64,000 bases of DNA from Pochonia chlamydosporia 170 (GCF_001653235.2 NW_019154044.1:62001-126000); one strand, 5' to 3'. Positions 10,659 through 25,000 are shown, counted from the stretch's first letter. Translations and numbers: made by a program. Notes: generated by a model not told the origin, from the letters alone.

Positions 10659-13002
10659 TTGGAGAATAGTCCGTTGCCGCCCTGTTGAGGAGACTATTCG
10701 GGAGTTTAAGAATTATCCGTGGCCGCTTTGGAGTTTTCGGTCAGCTGTGCATGACAGAAAGAGTTCACTCTCGACTCTATGCTTAGCTCTTTAAGACCAA
10801 TATCGATCATTCAACTACGTCATCGCTTGCAAATACAATTTCCAAACAATATTCCCCATCGGTAAATGTTAGCTCCCTAAGTTGTAGGTTGTGATCCTGA
10901 CGTCTCTGGAACTATGAGTGCCAGCAACCGTGCCATACAAGCTGTACACAAGTAGAAATATGTATTACTCAAAAATAATCCCGTAGCTCTTTTAAGCCAC
11001 AGCACACTCACTCACGTTGTGGAATTTGTACATGCTGTGTCTTGATGAATAGTCCTGCAGGGACTGCACATCTGCTGAGGCGTGGCACGCAAAACCTCCC
11101 ACTTGTTGCGATCTGCCGTACCATTACATCTCAGTGCAAAAGTTTTAGACCGATAATTTCATCTGTCGCAATATCTCTGACAGCTATTGATCACTAAAGA
11201 GTTATCGTGCGAAGCCGCGACACACTTGATTAGGGCCCCTAGCTACCCGAGACATTAAAATCGTTAATCTCATTCTCGCGAGAACTAGATAAGCTTCCTT
11301 GGCCATATTGTGCAGTGATGCCACAAACATTAGAGAGGTTAGCAACTAAGAATGTCTGACACTAGTCCTATCGACAAAGGCTAGTTTAGCTCACTAATTT
11401 TTGAGGAATCTAACTGGTTTTATTGTGTCACCATTACAAAATGCACTTCTACCAGTTTATAAGGTCATATAGCATATTAATACTACTACTTAAAAAATTA
11501 GTCAACAAACAGTATTCCTAGCTAGTTTCTATTAGGGAACCATAGATAGCCAAAGACATACTTATGTCAAGTAGTAGCCCGATCTACAGAGGTATGTTGC
11601 CGTAGTCATCCTGTAATATTTTACCGCCAACTAAAAACTGCTCTGCTTTCTGGAGAATAAAGACCATCCTAGACTACTTAGTTTTACTTGGCGTTTGCTA
11701 TGCGTGTATAGTACCCCTTTAAATGTTAATATTTCTAGTTCTTAGTAACCTTATTTCTCCTAAGTCTAGAATAAGCTTAACTTTCCTAGACGTAATAATT
11801 CTAAAATCTAAACTAATAGTACAATGCATTTATGTACTAGGAGTAAAGTTACAGACGTAAAGTATAGTTCCACCACAGATAGAGAGGGGAGGCTATAATT
11901 TGTTTAATATCTCCTTATAATGTGAGGTCGTAGACAGAGCAAAGGAGAGAAGGATGATGCAATCAGACGTCTCACTGGAGGGCACGCGGCAGGGTGACCT
12001 GTGGAAGAGCAAGATGTGTATGATGATGAAGATCTAGCTAGCTATGGGGGCTGTCAGAGAGACTAGACAGAGAGGGGGTCACGTGCTATGGCCCCCAACA
12101 ATCTCCTTATAAACACTAAGATTTAAGTCTTTGCTTAGCTTTACAGGAAATATAGTATTAGCATACGCTAGAAAGAAGTCTACTTCTAGGGTTATCTCTT
12201 TATATATGGCGGCATCTTTAATAGTATTAGAAAAAATAGAGCAGCTATTAGTATTATGTGTAGTTTTATATTAGCTTTAGGCTAGAAGGCTAGCTTTCTA
12301 AGAGGACATATTATTAGCTATATTATTAAGGGATGTGAACGACTTCTAACACTAAAATAGTTAGGATGGCATAAACAAGTATATAATTGTCCTCATACAC
12401 AAGAATGAATAGATTCTGTATGATAATCTGACCCATTTATGGACATAGACTAGTTGTTGTCTAACATCTTAAAACCCGATTTCTCACAAGGGATAGGAGG
12501 CATTATTTGTGGTGCGTCTCTAAAATTATCTTCTTATTAAGTAGACTAGATTTATGGCCCAAGGATCAATCTCTGCCATACCTAGGTGCTCAGAAATCTC
12601 TAGTCGATACATCGGCCTGATACACGACATCCGTCATTCACGCCAAATCTTACCCATCAAGTCCACCGCAAAGTCGCCCCCTTCCCGAACAAGCTCGCGA
12701 AATGGCTTCTGCTCATGCAAGCTCACAAAATGGCTCCCACCTCGAGTCCCCGCGAACCTACGCTGGAGTTGGTAAATAGGCGATCGCCGCGCCTTTGTAT
12801 CTAGACCACAACGTGTACTAAACTACTTCGTTAGCGAAGCAAAGACCAAGTCTATCCGGCAGCTCCATAATGTAGAGGAAACGCTCTTCAATAAATTTAT
12901 ATTGCTTAGGATCAGGTAAAAAAACTACGCAGAAATACAACACTTCTAATACAAAAGTCAGAGAAACTGCCGCCATTCTATAATAATAACATGGAAAAAT
13001 TA
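10659..13002. other. AT-rich gene desert with RIP-like composition
   Basis: 2.3 kb with no gene. From about 11.2 kb the sequence is visibly AT-rich and dense in TA, TTA and CTA words, as expected for old repeats mutated by repeat-induced point mutation. A GC-richer LTR-like insertion sits inside at 11921-12100. It separates the left arm from the PKS-NRPS gene. Confidence 0.55.
11921..12100 (-). mobile_element. Solo-LTR-like (or TRIM-like) 180-bp insertion
   Basis: The segment starts TGTG and ends AACA, so read on the minus strand it begins TGTTGGGGGCCATAGCACGT and ends CTCACA, the TG...CA termini of retrotransposon LTRs. It is flanked exactly by a 12-bp direct repeat ATCTCCTTATAA (11909-11920 and 12101-12112). 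It is GC-richer than its AT-rich surroundings, suggesting insertion after the host region was mutated. A 12-bp duplication is longer than the 4-6 bp usual for LTR integrases, so the class is uncertain. Confidence 0.55.
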
Positions 13003-16000
13003 TCATGTCTCGCGCTTTACCAGCAACGGCATCCTAAACGCGCCATTGGTCTGCCTCAAAAAGGCGGCTACCAACTCGTCCAGCCCTGCTTTCTCTGCTT
13101 TGTCCACCCATTTCCGGAAGGGCAGCAGAGACACCTCAGTGCCTAATCTTCCGTCAAGAACATCTTTGAAGCTGTCGATAGGGAACACTGTATCACCGCT
13201 CTGGTGTATATACTCGACAGTGGCGTTGTCAGTCCTTTCCAAACGACGAAAGACTGAGCTGATGATACCCCTGGCGCAGGTGTCAACACCCACAAAATCA
13301 AAAGCTCCTTGTGCACCTGCAGAAGCAAGGTCGGGTACCACACGGAGAGACTCAGACCATCTCCAGACGCTGTGAACAATGTCACGGTCTCCAACATCAG
13401 TGCCAGTGATGTTACTTGGACGGTGAATCGCGACTGGGAGGCCAAGTTTCTCCGCTGCTCGTTCCAAGATGCGCTCGCTAGCCCACTTTGCAGCAACATA
13501 TCCGTTCGAACCATCAGTTGCGGGTGGGAAGGGCGCCACGGAAATCTCCTCGAATGATGCTGTCTGCGGTAGTCCACCTACACCTGCTGTAGATACATAG
13601 TGAAAGCTGGGGACAGGAGTGTCACAGGCACGGGATACTCGCACCGCAAGATCTAGAAGCTGTCTGGTGCTACCAACATTGGTAATACGCAGTGATGGAT
13701 ATGATTTCATATGCGAGACTTCGGCACCGTTGTGAATGATTGCTGCGGAGGAAGAGAATAGGTCCTGCGCTACGGACTCCTCCAAGCCAAGTCGTGGGGC
13801 GGCTAGATCTCCCGAATGAAGAACAATCTTCTTGGACGAAGCTAGATCGTCGGGTAATTTTCGACCAGGACGGACAGCCAGACAATGTACCTTGAGAATC
13901 CTGTCGCTGGCAATAAGCTGGCGCAGAATCTCGCGGCCCAAGAGGCCAGTACTGCCTGTAAGCAATATGGTTATTGGTGTACCTTCCCTATCCGCATTTT
14001 GTGAGACGTTGATTGTAGGAAGGGTGGCATCCAGTGCGGACTCAGCCTCCCAATCCACCTGCTCCAGCTTGGGAGAGTTTGTGCGATCCAGCTGTGCAGC
14101 GAGCATCTCCAGAGTACTGGCTTGGAAGAGGTCGGCCAACGGTACGGAGGTGTCAAACGCGTCCTTGATGCTCTTTCGCAGGCGGATGAGAAGGAGAGAG
14201 TTTCCTCCCACAGAAAAGAAGTCAGACTGCTTCCGGATCGGAATAGGCAAGGCTTGGTCAGCGAGCGTGTCCTGCCAAACCTGTCGCAACTTTTGCTCTG
14301 TGAGTGTCAGGTTCTCAGGAGCATCTTCAGAGTCGACTTCCAACGGAACTGCAGAAAGAGACTTGGTATCAAGCTTCCCGCGCTCCGTGAACGGGAGGCG
14401 ATCTAGCGGAACCGCAATTGCCGGGCGCATGTACACTGGCAGAGGGAGACTCTGGATGAGTTTCCGCAGATAGGTCGTCGATGCTTCCTGTTGACCTGCT
14501 TTGCTTCTGTAATCCGCAGAAAATACGACAAAACTGAAAAGCGTTTGGTGCGTGTCGCCCTTCACAATTGTTGCCGCGTCGCTTATTGCCCCCTTGGAGG
14601 ATTGTATTATGGCGTTGGAAATCTCACCAAGTTCAATCCTGATACCTCGTATCTTGACCTGCGAATCACCGTCAATTCGCCCGAGGAAAGCAAATGATCC
14701 ATCACTGAGCTGGCGTGCCTTGTCTCCTGTGCGATAGATCGTATTCCAGCCGTCATAAACTGTCCCCACTGGTTTCTTGATCTGATCTGGCCAGAACTTG
14801 GCTGCCGTGAGGTCGGGTTGGCCTACATAACCAGTTGTGATACACGGTCCACAAACGCATAACTCTCCTGGCCAGCCCAAGGGAGCGGGCTGTAGCTTAT
14901 CATCTAAAACATAGACGCCATAATTGGGAATAGGGGGTCCCACGGGTACCTTTGGGTCGTCTCCCCAATTGTCATCATGGTACTCTACCTTGCCGAGCGA
15001 AGTGATAATGGTAGCTTCTGTGGGGCCATAAGCATTATACAAGGTTAAGTCTTGAAGGCCTAGATTCCGGAACTTTTGCAAGAGGCTGACAGTGAACGCC
15101 TCTCCTCCGCAAAGTGCGATGCGCCAGGATCGACATTCAGACAGGATATGGCTGCCATGTTGAAGCAAGGCAGACATTTCAGAAACAATGAAAAGAGTAA
15201 CGGTAACTCTTTCTCTTCGTATGAGATCTGCCAGGTCTGCAGGATCACCGCGATTGGAACCTAAGATCAATGCCGCGCCGTTGCTCAAGGCCATGAACAT
15301 CTGTGACAAAGAGGCATCAAAACCTAGCGCACTCTGTTGTAGCACAACATGTTTGTTGGTGAGCCCCAGGCTGTTGGAAATGGAAGCGAAATGAATTGAA
15401 CAGTTTGCATGTGTTAGCATAATACCCTTTGGCTTGCCAGTTGATCCACTCGTGTAGAGAATAAAAGCCGGGTCAGAAAGCTTCGAGACATTTGGCATGA
15501 TGCTATCAGCAGTCTCGGGGATGGTTGAAAGATCAACAGTAGGCGTCAGTCCCGAAAATGCGAACAGCTTGTCTTTGGTGGCTAGATGGTAGATGATGAG
15601 ACCAGGATCACACTCTGTGACTACAGCTTCCAGTCTCTCATTGGAGTTGCGGACATCCAGAGGGATGTACACGGCACCGACTCTGTGAATTGCCAGGATA
15701 CACGCAATTGAATCAACTGTTGGCTCACAATAGACCGCCACACGTGATCCATGAGTGATGCCAACTTCGCCAAGTGCCAAGGCGATGGCGAATACTCGTT
15801 TCTGAGTCTCAAGATATGTGCGGCTCGCTCCGGCCATGTCTTTCACAGCAAGGGCATCAGGATGCTGTTCTGTTTGCCAGTCCACTCGCTGTGACAGCGT
15901 CTGCGTATTTGGCCACTGGAAATCGATGACGGGTCCAGTTCCAGCAATCAGTGCCTTGCTAGACAGCGTCTTGGACATGGACACCTCATTGAGACGCTGA

Positions 16001-19000
16001 GAGGTGTCGGTAGCCAAAGAATCGAGCAGATCCACGTATGTCGTGACGAGGAGCTCAGCACCTTCTTGATCATACATGTAGTCCTGCATGGAGAAAGTGA
16101 GCATTCCGCTGCCATCATCCTTCTCATCAATCGAGATGGCCAAGTCGAATGGCGCTTTAGCATCCTCGTAGTTCAGAAAGCTCATTTTCGCGTCACCCAT
16201 TTGCGGAGCTCTCAGAGCTCCCATGCGATAATTGATAAGGACTTGAAATAAGGGCGTGTTTGTCGATGAGGTTGGAATCTGCAACTCCTTCAAGATTGTC
16301 TCCAATGGGACGCCAGCATTTCCCAGAGCACCGTATGCCTTGCCCCGTGTGTTGCGCAAGGTTTGCAGAAAACGCTCCTTTTTATTGACCTTTAGCCGGA
16401 GCGGCACCATGTCCAACAAGAATCCGACTGTGTTCAGAAACGATTTGTCATGTCGGTTTGCATCAATGATACCAAGAACAACGTCGTTTAGATCCAAGAA
16501 ACGATTCAGTAAGACGACAAATGCCGACAAGTAAAAGTGGAAGCTAGTACACTTCGCTTCTAGACTTGCCTTCTTTATTTTTGCGACAAGGGTTGGGCTG
16601 ACGTCAAATATATAGTCCAAGGTATTGTAGCGAGTCAAGGCCTTCCTCGTGCTCACTTTAGCAAAAGGGAACAGGGGCAACGGCGATGGTGTGACCGGAA
16701 TTTCCTTCTTCCAGTAGGCCAGCTTATCCGCATGGGCATTAATTGAGACAAGATGTCGTTGCTTGGCTGTAAATTCAGCGTATTGCGCCAAAGATGGAAG
16801 GTTTGCTGTTTCAGAGTCGTAGAATTGCGCTAGATCATTCAACGTAATCTGCCAGCTTACTCCATCCATGATGATGTGATGATACCCAAAGATAATTGTG
16901 TGCTCATCGGGGCCCTGAGATACTAGGGTAGCGATAAGAGTATCGGCAATGCTTAAATCAAAGTGGTACTCCGCGATTTGGCGGAATTCCCGATCAACAT
17001 CCTCAGTCCCATTGCCTGATGACACCTTAAGCACAAACGGTCGTGATGTTAGGATGCTTTGAGTTGGCTCTCCAGTGCATGGGTCATTGTAAAAGGCAGT
17101 TCTGAAACTCTCATGCCGTTGTATCAAAAGATGGAATGCCTTGTTGAGCCGTGAAGCGTCAATAGGACCCGTGAGTCGATATGACGTGGTGCAGTTGAAC
17201 GGCGTTTTCTGGTCAAGATAAACTGAAGGGAACCATAACCTATTCTGGCTGTAGGACATTTTTTCTGTATACTTGACCGCAGGCAAATCCAACTTATGTG
17301 GACTGACATATCCCGAATCAGGAACTGCTTCTGTCTGAGGGGTTGGGGCTGCCTCGCCAGTATCGGTGGTGGTTGTGTATCCATCACTAGATGAAGCGCT
17401 TATGTATTGATTGCCAGGGTTTTCAGTAGTATGTTTCTCCTCTGGTGCAGTGTTAATACTGTCAGTTTGTCTACTTGGAATTGGAGGAGACGTGATAGAT
17501 TCTTCCACATTCGGTGTTTCCTGGCCAATCTCAAGAGCTAATTTCGAGGCAACTTCGTCGCACACTTTCTTTGTCAGCAGTTCACCTACCAGAAATAAAT
17601 ACAACGGCAATGTATCAACTTACACTCAGCTATGGATGCACCTCCTAGGATCTGAAGCACGGGTACATCAGCGTCAAGCTCTCTCAGGAACCAAGAGCGG
17701 ATATCTGAGGCACTGAGAGAGTCAGCTCCGAGGCTGGTGAGGTCATTGTCAGGGCGTATGGATTCAGGTGGTAAGTTTAGCATTACTGCGAGTCTAGAAG
17801 AGAAGAATTGCTGAATGGTCTTGGATGCTGCATCCAAATTTTGGCAAGTAGCGAGCCTCTGTTTAAGATTCTGAGCTTGCAGCTGAGCGTCGTCCTGGTT
17901 AACTCCCCGGTGGCGAAGATAATGATGGGAGTATAAAGGGTAAGAAAGCCACCTATTTTTAATGTTTTCGCTGGCATTCCCGGGTTCAAATCTTTTGATA
18001 CCTGCCAATACTTCTGGATGGTGGCTGTTTGCCTTTGCCGATGAGATTGCTTCACCGAGGACGTAGTGCAAATCGCACTCTGAAATTCTCATGAAAGGAG
18101 AGGTTGTCAAACTATCCGTGTGGCTCCATATGGCATCCACATTTACTAAACTTGCAGGTATTCCGTGTGATCGTGATTGTGAAATAAGGCTCGAGAGATA
18201 CTATAAAAATGAGTTTGTGTTTGTGGACCGGGAATAGAGTTAAAAGCAGGAGCACTTACACTATTGACTGGTGCATATTCTTTGCGCATACTTGAGATTG
18301 CCAAAAAGAAGGCAGGTTTCTTCACCTTTAGCACATCTGTCAGGACCTGCAGTTCGTACATCGTTGTCCTCCACTGTTGCAATACGTCCTGACATTTATC
18401 ATCGAAAGATTTCCGTGGCCCTGCTCCACCGTAAATGACACCTCCAACATCAGACAAGCTATTCATGAAGCTTTGCAATTGCTGTGGGTTTGCCGGATTC
18501 TCTTCTACCAGCTGGACAGAAGTTCCCGGCGGTGTGCCTCGCCAAGTCGGTTTCGAACGAGATCTGACATAATAGTTAGCGTTGTCTCCCACATACATCA
18601 CATTCATGTCAACTCACTTGCTGCTGATGAAGAGATTTCGTACACCATGCAGGATCAACCAGTCTGAAATGGATTGCTGCAGCTGCGGCTCAACATCGAC
18701 AAGAAGATGGGACTTTTGCGCGGAGAACAGAGTGTCTGGGTTCAACGGCTCTATAGTAGCTTGAATAGAGTTAGTTTGAGTCCAGTCAACTATGCCCAAT
18801 CCAGCATAACACTTTGGAAGTCTATCCAGCAATTCGGATACACTGATCTTGCGCAACTGGCCGTCCGGAAACTTCTTAGCGGCTTTGACGGCTGCTATTC
18901 CAACACTCTGCAGAACCAAGTGTAATGTTGTAGGCGTAACTGATTTGGACACACGAGTGCTCAATTGGAAGAGTTGCGACTGGTCGCAGACCTCGAAATC

Positions 19001-22000
19001 CCCTGGTAAGAACTGTAAAATGCGTGACACCAGGCGATTAGGGCGGAGGGACGCGTCAAAGAACAATCTTACACTCCCTGGAAGGGAAGACAAAATAGTT
19101 CTCTTGGACGCTTGGGAGGAAATGATGATCCATGATTTGTCTCCGGATTCCTGCTCTGCTCTAGTTGTAACAAAGTAGACAGTCTTCTTTGACCCCTTGC
19201 ATAGGTCAGAAATGGCCGAGGCAACTATGGGCTCAGGCTCAAAGATTAGTGATTCTCCCGCAGGAAGCATTTGGAAAATATTCTCAGCAATGAATAATCC
19301 ACTCGCAATCTCTAGCAATCTGTCAATCGTCACAGAGCCCAGATCAACAGCAGAGGGAACCTTCCAAGTGGCACAGACTGGGCCAGGCAACGACAAACTC
19401 TCGGTGAGCCCAAGCACTGCGCCTGAGCCATCTCCATGGGAGGCAAAGAGATACAAAAAGGTACCACTAGAGACCTTTAGGGCAAACGGAAGCGAATATG
19501 ATATTGTAATTGGCTTGACTTTCGTAGGCTTGGCATGAGTCCTTGTTGGCTTTGCATACCATGTTGCCGCCTCCATAGATCCCGTCGGAATAAAGCTTAT
19601 TCCCGTATCAACAATCTGCAAGTGCTGCTTAATCTGTCGTCGTTGAGAGTTCAATCGGTCGTTCATGTCTTTTATCGGAAGAACGCGGGGGATCATCTCA
19701 CGGCCATCTCTTATCGCAATTTCCCTTTCCACGGTTAAGAGTCTGCTTTCATTCGCTTTGTCTGGTAAGCTTGAAACGAGAAGGCGGATGAAGCTTTGGA
19801 GTATCTTTTCTTCGCAATTTTCAATTGATTCAACATCAAGGAACTGGAGTTGAGCCGATGGAGACTCCTCGGATATAGACTTGCCCAGACCAATTGACGC
19901 TGCTTGCTGTGGATGAGCGTTCAGAGAGCCATCAGTAACCCAGAGAATATGAGGCACTAGTTTGAACAGCTGTTGAATCTTTTCGTATGTGGTCATGGTT
20001 AGTAATTCAACAAGTGGTTGATCGATGTCTGTCAAGACAATTGCACCTGCAAAGTCCTGTCTCTTGTCAAGCTGCAAATCGTCAAAGGAGTCGATAGTGG
20101 AGATGGATGTAGTCCACGGTCTTAGCGACAGGGCCATGTTTTGAATAACTCGATTAGTCGGAAGAGACCTTCCTCCTACAATCAGCAGCCTCTGGTCGTC
20201 CAAGAGACTCATCGCCGAAGGCTGAAGCGGCCGCCGCATCAAGTCAATGGTCTCATTTACTGCTTGGGAGACGATGAGTGATATGGCATCACTTGGTCCT
20301 TCTGACGAACTCGGTGACTGAGAGTCTATGCCGGAGAACCCAGTTTTGCGGAGAATTCTGTCCAGCTGAACCATGGACAAGGGGCTTCCGACATCCCTTG
20401 GGGAATCTCCGCCGCCATCCGAGGCAAGAAGTGCATTCAAAAACAGTCTAGACCATGCAAACTCCTTTGTTGGCTCAACAAGTATCAGGAACCCGCCAGG
20501 TCTGATGCTATGTCGCAACTCTTCTAATGCTTGCTCAACAGTGGTGGAGTCTCGGCCGTGAAGAGCGTAGAAAGCGATGGTAAGATCAAACTTCTCCTCG
20601 CCGATGGCGCCGTTGAGTAATGGTTTACCGAGACGCAATGCTTCCAGTGACACATAGTTGACTCGAGCAGCATTTACCGCCTCCGGCAACCCTGTGCTGG
20701 CGAAAGTGAGGGACGAATAGCTGTCGTCTAGACCTTCAAGAACAAACTTGGAGGGCCCAAGATGTGATGAGCCCAGTTCCAGTACTTTAAGATTCGCAAA
20801 ACGATGAGAAATCAAATCAATGGCATGGCGAATTGACGAGTTCACCCTTGTGAATACAGAATGTCGCTCCACAAATGCCCGGATAGCATGGTCAATTGTT
20901 GGAGTTCGCCCCTTGAGGAGATCCGGAATAAGCTCAATAATCGCTCTCATGGAAGCTGAATCAGTTGCATGCAAAGAAGTCTGGCTTGTAGGGAAGCTGT
21001 CCGCATTCTTGGAGTGAGTCACAAACTGAAGCAGGGACTGGAACGCTGGAGACACTGCGTGAGGGCAAACTGTCCATTTAGATCGAACACTGTTGAGAAA
21101 TCGCCATGACTGCTCCTCCAAAGCCAAAGCTGCTTTTTCAGAATCATGTGTACGTTTTTCGCTGCTGCAAACCACGTCTCCCGCCAAGTCTGGTTTCCAA
21201 ACTGTGTGACAGAAGAGTTCCCGGTCATCATCTGCAGAAGCCGGACGGAATGATGCAACTGTCAACCCTTCGAACTCGACGAGAAGACGGCCACTGGAGC
21301 TATCAAATATCTCAACATCAGCATCAAATGCAGCGCTTGATGACGTCGTAGCATTCGACGACTTGGTAATGTAGCCGTCCAGCTCCAGCCACCGGTCAGA
21401 TCGAGACAATGCCGAGACGTTGATAGACATCTTGTCAATGCTTCCAGGCAGGAAACTAGACCACAGAGACGTGTCTCCAGGCTCGGAGAATGCAGCATAG
21501 GCTACTTGGATACAGCTCTCAATGAAAAAAGGATCGACTGTAAGTGATGCATGATGCGAGCTTTGAGACTTGTCAAACAGAGCAGACGCACGACGCCAGC
21601 GTCTCCGAATATTCTGTAGGGCTTGGAAGGGGCCCTCATAGGCCAATCCCATGTCACTGATGGATGAATAAAACTCAGACCCGTCTATCGGCGTCAGGGA
21701 GTCGTCAGGAGCCCTGCTAGAAGTCGGTATATCAGCCGTTACTCCGGAAGGGAACAAGACGACCTTGGCAGAAGCCGCTTTCTTAAGAGGTTTGCTACCA
21801 TCGGGAGGACCTGACAATGCAACAAATTCAGCACAGCATAGTCTGTCGCCGTCACAGTCGCTGGTGCTAGATTGGATCGAGGAAATAACTTCAGCCCCTT
21901 GGGATTCTTCAGGAACAATGACAGCGCTGTGGATTGCGAATTCGTGCAGTTCAACAACTTCAACCGTCTGTGTGAGGCCGTTCGCAGCCGCCCACTTCAA

Positions 22001-25000
22001 GGCAGCCTCCACAGCCATCAAGCAGAATGCTGATGTTGGAACAATTGGCTGGCCTTCAAATCGATGATCTCCAAGCCACGGCACCTCGTTGAGTCGCAGC
22101 AAGTTACGCCAACGAATGAAGTTATCATTGTTGCCTCCTGGCATGATGTGTCCTAATAATTCATGGGGTGGTGCGCTCCTACAGCGGAACTCTTTGGACA
22201 GCCGGGATTCTCTCCAGTAAACTTGGGAGTGGTCCCAGGGATACAAAGGTAAATCTTTGACCAAGACCGGGGCTACGTACGGCTCTGACGGCTCCGAGGC
22301 TGCTGCATAGCCTTCAAAGTCAACAGCAGATGGGCCAAACTGAAGCCACATGAATGAGAGGGCGTCTCCAAAAGCGACGGCATCATTTTTCTTGCGGTCT
22401 AGAACACCAACATAAGGAATAGCTTCGTCGGAGACCTCCCTGATTGTCTGTGAAGCAGGTCCTTTGAGGGCCGGGTGCGGTCCAACCTCCAGCACGGCAT
22501 CGAAGGGACCACATTCAATGGCGGCACGTTCCAGAGCTTGTGAGAATAGCACTGTTTGTGCCATATTGTCCCTCCAGTAAGATGAAGCCAGCTCCTCTGC
22601 CGTAGGTGTCCCTTCAGATCCATAAACACTCGAGATCCAACTGCAAGGGAGTTCGGATGGCGACTTGGCTTGGATGTTGCATGCGAGCAGGGAATTTGTG
22701 TACGGTTTCGCGCAAGGTAGCATGTGGTGAGAGTGATATGCAGTGTCGACTTGCAGCATTCTAGCAAATTTCTTCTGCGAGTCGAACAGCTCTTTGGCTT
22801 CCTTTGCTGCATCCATATCTCCAGATAGAGTGACACCAGAAGGGGAGTTGCTGGCCGCGATGGTAAGCCGTGATGCAAACTGAGGTTGATTACAAAAGTC
22901 CTTGGCATCTTCAAACCCCATGCCAACAGCGAGCATGGCGCCCTTTATTCCGTCTTTCCCTTTTGCCAATTTGGCGTAAACTCCTCGGTAGTACGCAATT
23001 TTTATCGCCTCATCTGCTGTCAAGGAACCAGCAGCGTATGCAGCTCCAATCTCGCCGGAAGAATGTCCGACGACGGCGCTGAAAGTAACGCCAGATGCAT
23101 GTAGAAGATCTACCAGGGCAATGGCAATGGCCGTACACAGGGGCTGTGAGAGAGCAGCCTCAGCAACACGCGACTCGGATTTCGTTGCCAAGATTTCCTG
23201 CCTCAATGACCATTCGGGTCCGTCACTCAAGTCATTTAAGGTCTTCTCAAGTCGGCCAATAGTGTCACTGAATAGTTTGGAGTTGAGAATGAGGTCCTTC
23301 CCCATAGTCGGCCACTGCGCCCCCTGACCAGTAAACACGCCGAGAATGCAAGGCTTTTTGCCAACAAATTTGGAGCGAATACCCAGATCGGTACCGGGGT
23401 TAGCCCTTGCCGCCTCAGCCTTTTGCTTCATTTCTTGTGCAATGTCAGAAACTGTTGTTCCTGAAAACGTTACCTTGAACGAATGCACAGAACGGCGGGC
23501 ACGCAACGTCCAGGAGAGGTCCCGAAGGCTGACAATATCTTCATTTTGTTGCAGATAAGTCGCATAGTCATCAACCATAGCTACCAATGCTTTTTCAGAG
23601 TGAGCAGAAAAGAGCAATGGTGCTGGGAAGCACTTATCAGAGCCTTCGTTTGAGGTCAACATGGCGTTTTCCGTATCGGGATGATACGATTCCATGATAG
23701 CATGAGCATTAGTACCGCCAAACCCAAAGCTGTTGACGCTAGCTCGGAGAGGTGACCCGGCTTGAAGTCGTGGCCATGGTGTAGGGGTAGTAGGAATCTG
23801 AAGATGTGTGTAATGAGGGGCGACTGAGGGATTCAAGTTGTGGAAATGTAGATTCGGAGGAATGACGCCATGCTTCATAGCCAGCAATGTTTTCATCATT
23901 CCCGCCATGCCAGCAGCGCCTTCCGTGTGCCCGACTATAGTCTTGACCGAGCCGACGATCAGCTTCCCGGCATTCTTGGTGTCATCGCTCGTTGTTCCAT
24001 CATGCCCAAAGAAGGCATCATTCACTGCAGATGCTTCCCGTGGGTCACCAGCCTGTGTACTACAACGCTTGTCAGTTATGATCTGCTTAGACTGATAAAA
24101 CCTTTGCAACTTACCCAGTACCATGGGCCTCAAAGTACTGGCAACGATCCTCAGACTTTGTAATGTCCAACCCTGCCCGTTGATAAGTTTCTTTAATCAA
24201 CGCTGTTTGAGCTTCCGGGCTAGGAAGTGTGATACCCTTGGTGCGACCATCCGAGTTCACACCAGTCTCTCGAATCACAGCTTCAATGTGGTCACCATCT
24301 GCTAATGCATTCGACAGGGTTTTCAGCATAAATGTGACAAACCCGTCTCCGCGAGCGTAGCCCTCGGCACTAACATCCCACATCTTCGACCTCATAGACA
24401 ACATATGCATATTAGAGGCGGATATGAAGAGCTCCGGACCGAGAAGCAGGTTCGTTCCAGAGACACAGGCTACTCGACTCTCGCCCGCGCGGAGACCCTG
24501 TACCGCTTGGTGCAGTGCTACTAGACTGGAGGAACATGCCGTGTCGACTGTCAATGACGGACCATGCCAGTCAAAGAAGTATGATATGCGGTTGGCGTTC
24601 AATGCGCTGGACGTACCAGTTACCATATATTGCGAGAAGTAATCCGGATCTCGCACCTGCACATCCATGTAATCACGAATCATGAGGCCAACGTAGACGG
24701 ATGTGTCACTACCCTGAAGACCTTGTATTGTCAGACCTGCAGCTTCCATGGCTTCGTAGGTCAATTCAAGTAAAATTCGTTGTTGGGGGTCGATGGCCTC
24801 AGCCTCCTTGGGCGAGATATTAAAGAAGACAGTATCAAAACACCGGGGATCCTCTTGGAGAAAGTATCCTCCGTGAGTATTCGTGTTGCCATGTTGCTCA
24901 GCATTGTCGTGGTAAAACCCATCGAGGTTGAAGCGGCTCTCTGGTGGTGCTGATGCTACATCTCGAGGATTGAGTAGCAAGTCCCATAGTTTCGAGGGTG

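Noticed and set aside
18614..24133. Reading the PKS half as a separate protein starting near 24133
   Set aside because: The start would be a TTG inside EAHGTG in the wrong frame; a canonical intron (24060-24114) joins it to the KS exon.
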